Shown: one piece after another, positions 60,139 through 64,000 of the stretch
Layout: each line of letters starts with the position of its first letter
Numbering within the stretch: the first letter of the stretch is position 1
Source: Clostridium sp. NkU-1
GTDB taxonomy: Bacteria; Bacillota_A; Clostridia; Lachnospirales; Lachnospiraceae
NCBI GenBank assembly: GCA_001312405.1
Contig: BBDR01000024.1
Span: 1-64,000, forward strand
Reading direction: 5' to 3'
DNA: 64,000 nt
The notes under the pieces: model-generated
Told to the model about the DNA's origin: nothing
Database searches by the model: none
The model's input: only the letters and a program-made list of their open reading frames with translations
Program-made: the position numbers and the translations under genes

Positions 60139-61699
60139 GTGTCAGTATCAGTATTCACGGCTGCAGTGATTGCAATCGTCGCATCAGTAGTAGTTGCTTT
60201 TATTGCCTGGTCTGCTGCCATCGCATATCGTAAAAATGCTTACGAAAGCAAGATTGGCTCTGCAGAAGAAAAATCCCGGGAAATAATAGATGAAGCATTA
60301 AAGACCGCTGAGACAAAGAAGCGCGAAGCTCTCCTTGAGGCAAAAGAAGAGTCTTTAAAGACTAAGAATGAACTGGAGAAGGAAACCAGGGAAAGAAGAG
60401 CTGAGCTTCAACGTTATGAAAGAAGAGTACTAAACAAGGAAGAAAACCTGGACAAGAAGTCCGAGGCTATGGAAAAACGCGAAGCAGGTCTGGCTGCTCG
60501 AGAGGACGCCCTGAATAAGAGAAATACCGAAGTGGAATCTCTCTATGAAAAAGGCATTCAGGAACTGGAAAAAAATTTCCGGACTTACCTCCGAACAGGC
60601 AAAAGAATATCTTTTAAAATCTGTTGAAGATGACGTAAAACATGACACTGCGAAATTAATTAAGGAACTTGACAACAAAGCAAAAGAAGAAGCTGAGAAA
60701 AAAGCAAAAGAATATGTGGTGACAGCCATTCAGAGATGTGCTGCTGACCATGTGGCAGAAACTACAGTTTCTGTTGTGCAGCTTCCCAATGATGAGATGA
60801 AAGGAAGAATCATCGGAAGGGAAGGCCGTAACATTCGTACGTTAGAGACCCTTACGGGCGTGGAACTCATTATTGACGATACCCCTGAGGCAGTTGTTTT
60901 ATCCGGATTTGATCCGGTTCGTAGAGAAGTAGCCAGAATCGCATTGGAACGCCTTATTGTGGATGGACGGATCCATCCTGCAAGAATTGAAGAAATGGTG
61001 GAAAAGGCACAAAAAGAGGTAGAAACCAATATGCGTGAAGAAGGAGAAGCCGCTGCCCTTGAAGTGGGCATTCACGGACTTCATCCGGAACTCATCAGAT
61101 TGCTGGGTAAACTGAAATACAGGACAAGCTACGGACAGAATGCCTTAAAGCATTCCATGGAGGTGGCCCAATTGTCAGGGCTGTTGGCCGGAGAGATCGG
61201 CCTTGATATCCGCATGGCCAAGCGTGCCGGTTTACTACATGACATCGGAAAAGCCGTTGACCATGAGATGGAAGGTTCTCATATTCAGCTGGGTGTGGAG
61301 TTATGTAAGAAATATAAGGAATCTGCAATCGTGCTGAACACTGTGGAATCTCATCATGGCGATGTTGAACCTCAGAGCCTTATCGCTTGCATTGTCCAGG
61401 CAGCAGACACTATTTCTGCAGCAAGGCCTGGAGCAAGAAGAGAGACTCTGGAGACATATACAAACAGATTAAAACAGTTAGAAGATATTACCAACTCCTT
61501 TAAGGGAGTGGACAAGTCCTTTGCCATCCAGGCAGGACGCGAAGTTCGGATCATGGTGGTTCCGGAGCAGATTAACGATGACGATATGGTGCTTTTAGCC
61601 CGTGATATTTCCAAGAAGATTGAAGAATCCATGGAATACCCGGGACAGATCAAGGTCAACGTGATCCGGGAGTCCAGAGTTACAGATTACGCAAAATAA
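60139..61699 (+). CDS. rny: Ribonuclease Y
   Basis: The reconstructed protein has about 519 residues. An N-terminal membrane helix ([20 protein letters not shown]) anchors it. A long coiled coil (30-200) and a KH domain follow ([21 protein letters not shown]). The HD domain carries the metal-binding [10 protein letters not shown]. It starts mRNA decay by endonucleolytic cleavage. An extra A in the A7 run near 60569 splits it (true [18 protein letters not shown]). GTG start with AAGGAGGTG upstream. Essential or near-essential in many Firmicutes, so the shift is an artefact. Confidence 0.95.
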
Positions 61700-61702
61700 G
61701 AT

Positions 61703-61755
61703 AATGCCCTAAAACCGTAGAAGCTATATTCTGGCGGGATTAGGGCATTTTTTGT
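61703..61755 (+). terminator. Terminator of rny
   Basis: AATGCCCTAA (61703-61712) pairs perfectly with TTAGGGCATT (61740-61749), followed by a T tract. Confidence 0.82.
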
Positions 61756-61810
61756 TTTTTCAACGCTAATTGGCGTATGCAGATAAAGATTAGTCAGGTG
61801 AAGCTTAAAA

Positions 61811-64000
61811 TTATCTGGGATTCTTTAAAAGCAGCATATCTTCTCCTGCTTTTAATTCAAATTGATAGCAGCCGTTTTTCAATGTTTCATATTTCATTTC
61901 CTGATTTGACTCTATTACAAACCCTTCTTTGAAATTAGGATTTAGGATTAGTGGTTCTCCGGCTATGCTTTTTATATATACAAATTCCGTTTCACCATCG
62001 GTGTACCTGGCTGATACCTCAAAACCGCCCTCTGCCAGCAGTCCATAAAATTCTGCATGATTCCATACATCTGGCATTGCAGGGAAAATTTTTATTTTAT
62101 CTCCGTGGCACTGCATTAACATATAGTGGATGGATTCGTTTGCTGAAAGGGGCGTTTCAATAACGGGCCCGCCGCCTTCTGTGTAAAGGGTATTTGGATT
62201 TAAGAAATCTTTCAGGCCGCTTAATCGCTTATATGCGTAATTGCCATCACCCAATGCTGCTAACATAGCAGCGCTTCCGGTAAAGGAATATCCTTGCAGA
62301 TATTCCGGCATACTCATCCAGGTTTTTATTGACTTTTCAATAACCTTTCGTTCTGCTTCCTTATCTTCGCTTACTATGTGAAGCGGGAAAAACTGTAATA
62401 AGTGGGAATAATGGCGATGGGATACGGTAAGTGGCAAATCCTTTCCGATCGTATAGCCTGTTTCATCCATGGAGTAATCTGTCAGGTTTGCAAGGTGTTC
62501 TGTCCAGGTATCCATAAGGGGTTCGTCATCAATGCCCAGTTTTTTTGCTGATTCAATCAAAGTAATAAGCGCCCATCGGAACAAGGCAAGGTCATAGTTG
62601 GCATCTCTGACAGGATTTGAGGTAGGATCAATGGGACCGGGATATTCCGGTGAACTAGTCATAGGCAGATGCCACTTGCCATCCTCTTTTTTATAGGTGA
62701 TCCTTAGGTAACTGTTTGCAGCTTTTTTTAAGCATAGGATAGAACCTTTTTAAAATATCCTGATCCATAGTACTTTTATAATACCGATATACACAATGGA
62801 GCGCCCAGGTAATGTTGCCAAGCTCGAATATAATGACGCGTTCCGGATTTTCTTCCATGATATCCTCATAAGAAGGCATATAAGATTTCATGTCACATCC
62901 GGCTGAACGTCCGATAAACCAGCCGTCATGGATTCCCAATGGCTTTGCATTTTCCGAAAGCGTTCCGTCATAGTGCTCCAAAGTATCTATGAGAGATTCC
63001 ATCAGCTCTAAATGATTTGCTTTCTGCATAGAGGAATAAATAAGCTGGACATTTAAATTCCACCATGCGGCCGGCCATGCGCTTAGAGTCGGCCATACAC
63101 CCATATTATCAATGACATGAAGATTGCCCGGCCTGGTACAGCAGCCCAGCTTATATAGCTGCATGAGATAAAACCTTTCCCAATACTTTTCAGGTAATTT
63201 TACGATGCTTTTCCTGTAGAAATCTTCCCAATGCTTCTGGTGGCTTCTGTATATTTCTTTTAAATCAATTGCCATGACCTGTTTGATTTCTTCTCCTGCT
63301 TCTTTTTCTGATGTGAATCCATGCCGGCTGAATCCTATTGATATATACCATATCCTGTGGTTATTACCTGCTTCTTTTGATGCAAGGCCTATAGAAAACT
63401 GCCCTTCTGGAGATAAGGACTCATTAAGGATTTTCTGATTATAAATTTCAATGTTATCTGCCATTTTTCGCTCTGCTGCCGGAGGAAAATACCTTTCCGG
63501 TACTTCATGAGCTTTTGCGGCATGGTGTTTTAAGGTCATGCCATGGCTTGGGACATATGACAGATCAAACTCAACTTCACCTTCCCATTCAGCATCAATG
63601 ATGATGCAGTCTTTTATTGCATACGCAATACTGGAGTATTTCAGGATTCCTTTATCTGTTTCAATTACTCCATCAACCTCTGCTTTGCGCAGTGAGATGG
63701 ATAAGCTTTCTTTTTTGATGGGATTTTTTACTTCAAGAATAACATCCCCAAGGGAAAGCCGCTGTTGTAAACAGCCTAACTCTGGGCAGTTGGTTGGCCC
63801 GTCTATGTCACCCCGGCCGATTCCCCACCTCATGGAGTTGATGCTGTTTTTGTAAATATTCGCACCGATTAAACCGTTGCCGATCAGTCCGCCATTTCCC
63901 CAATCTTTTGGGATATGAGCGATTCTGTCATTGATTATTTCCCGTATAGTTCCTCCGTGATATTTTAGATTATCCCAAACAAAATCATAGCTGTCTAAAA
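61811..64000 (-). CDS. GH95-like glycoside hydrolase, 5' end outside the window
   Basis: At least 729 residues are encoded and the frame stays open to the window edge. The N-terminal part has DWGNGGLIGNGLIGANIY, matching the GH95 (alpha-L-fucosidase) opening motif around PIGNGxLGAMV, and the middle has WNLNVQLIYSSMQKANHLEL, like the NxNxxxxYW block of the family. The C-terminal part shows HRHYSHLLQFFPLHIV and ETPLSANESIHYMLMQ. An extra A (T7 on the plus strand near 62735) splits it (true MLKKAANSYLRITYKKEDG). No signal peptide can be judged. Fucosidase or a related specificity such as L-galactosidase is possible. Confidence 0.75.

Noticed and set aside
2433..62740. Programmed frameshifting or transcriptional slippage in A7/A8 runs
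   Set aside because: The shifts occur in far too many unrelated housekeeping genes, and many are lost G or C in runs that do not slip. Errors are the simpler reading.
1..64000. CRISPR array, prophage or insertion sequence
   Set aside because: No regularly spaced repeats, no cas, integrase, transposase or phage structural genes are visible in any frame.

Overview
The window looks like the chromosome of a low-to-mid GC anaerobic Firmicute, most likely a Lachnospiraceae member of the Clostridium/Lacrimispora type. The evidence is strong AAGGAGG-like ribosome binding sites, consensus TTGACA-N17-TATAAT promoters, a Cheo-type SOS box before recA, the recA-recX-rny order, a DUF1540 Cys-rich mini-protein, a giant acyl-CoA dehydratase activase, YesMN-type regulation and the DUF6323/DUF6179 pair. 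This placement is inference from gene content; no rRNA is present.

Most longer genes are split by one-base frameshifts, including recA, pyk, glyA, rny, motAB and recJ. Two error types dominate: an extra base in A/T runs that read as 7-8, and a lost G or C (sometimes A) in short runs. These are best read as sequencing or assembly errors, so the genes below are reported as single reconstructed CDSs spanning the shift, with the suspected site named.

Layout: 1-880 tRNA cluster (Glu, Thr, Met, Asp, Val, Leu, Arg). 1347-3628 a small exported repeat protein with an OmpR-type two-component system behind a direct-repeat operator, then a second tRNA-Arg. 4057-14194 a muropeptide scavenging cluster: two beta-lactamase-fold serine hydrolases, an L-Ala-D/L-Glu epimerase, a full Opp-type importer and an NlpC/P60 endopeptidase. 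14327-22014 an AfuABC/Fbp-type importer with a second binding protein and a YesM/YesN two-component system, resembling hexose-phosphate sensing loci. 22064-27746 HAD phosphatase, YczE-like membrane protein, Crp/Fnr regulator, YgjP-like metallopeptidase, 4HB-HAMP membrane protein, RecJ. 27878-32635 glyA, motAB, DUF1540, NCS2 purine permease. 32831-37442 an SDR reductase and a three-subunit molybdenum hydroxylase. 37666-43523 a MacAB-like export system facing a cell-wall-binding repeat protein. 43897-49661 DUF6323/DUF6179 and the activase. 49916-56346 CorA, a rhomboid-like protein with a zinc ribbon, pyruvate kinase, a diaminopimelate-decarboxylase-like gene and an M20 peptidase. 56507-61699 intracellular subtilisin, a candidate type I toxin-antitoxin locus, recA, recX, rny. 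61811-64000 a GH95-like glycosidase running off the window end.

The two most interesting non-gene signals are a family of structured intergenic repeats (copies near 531-616, 53277-53415 and 54891-54985) and the toxin/antisense locus at 57593-57901.
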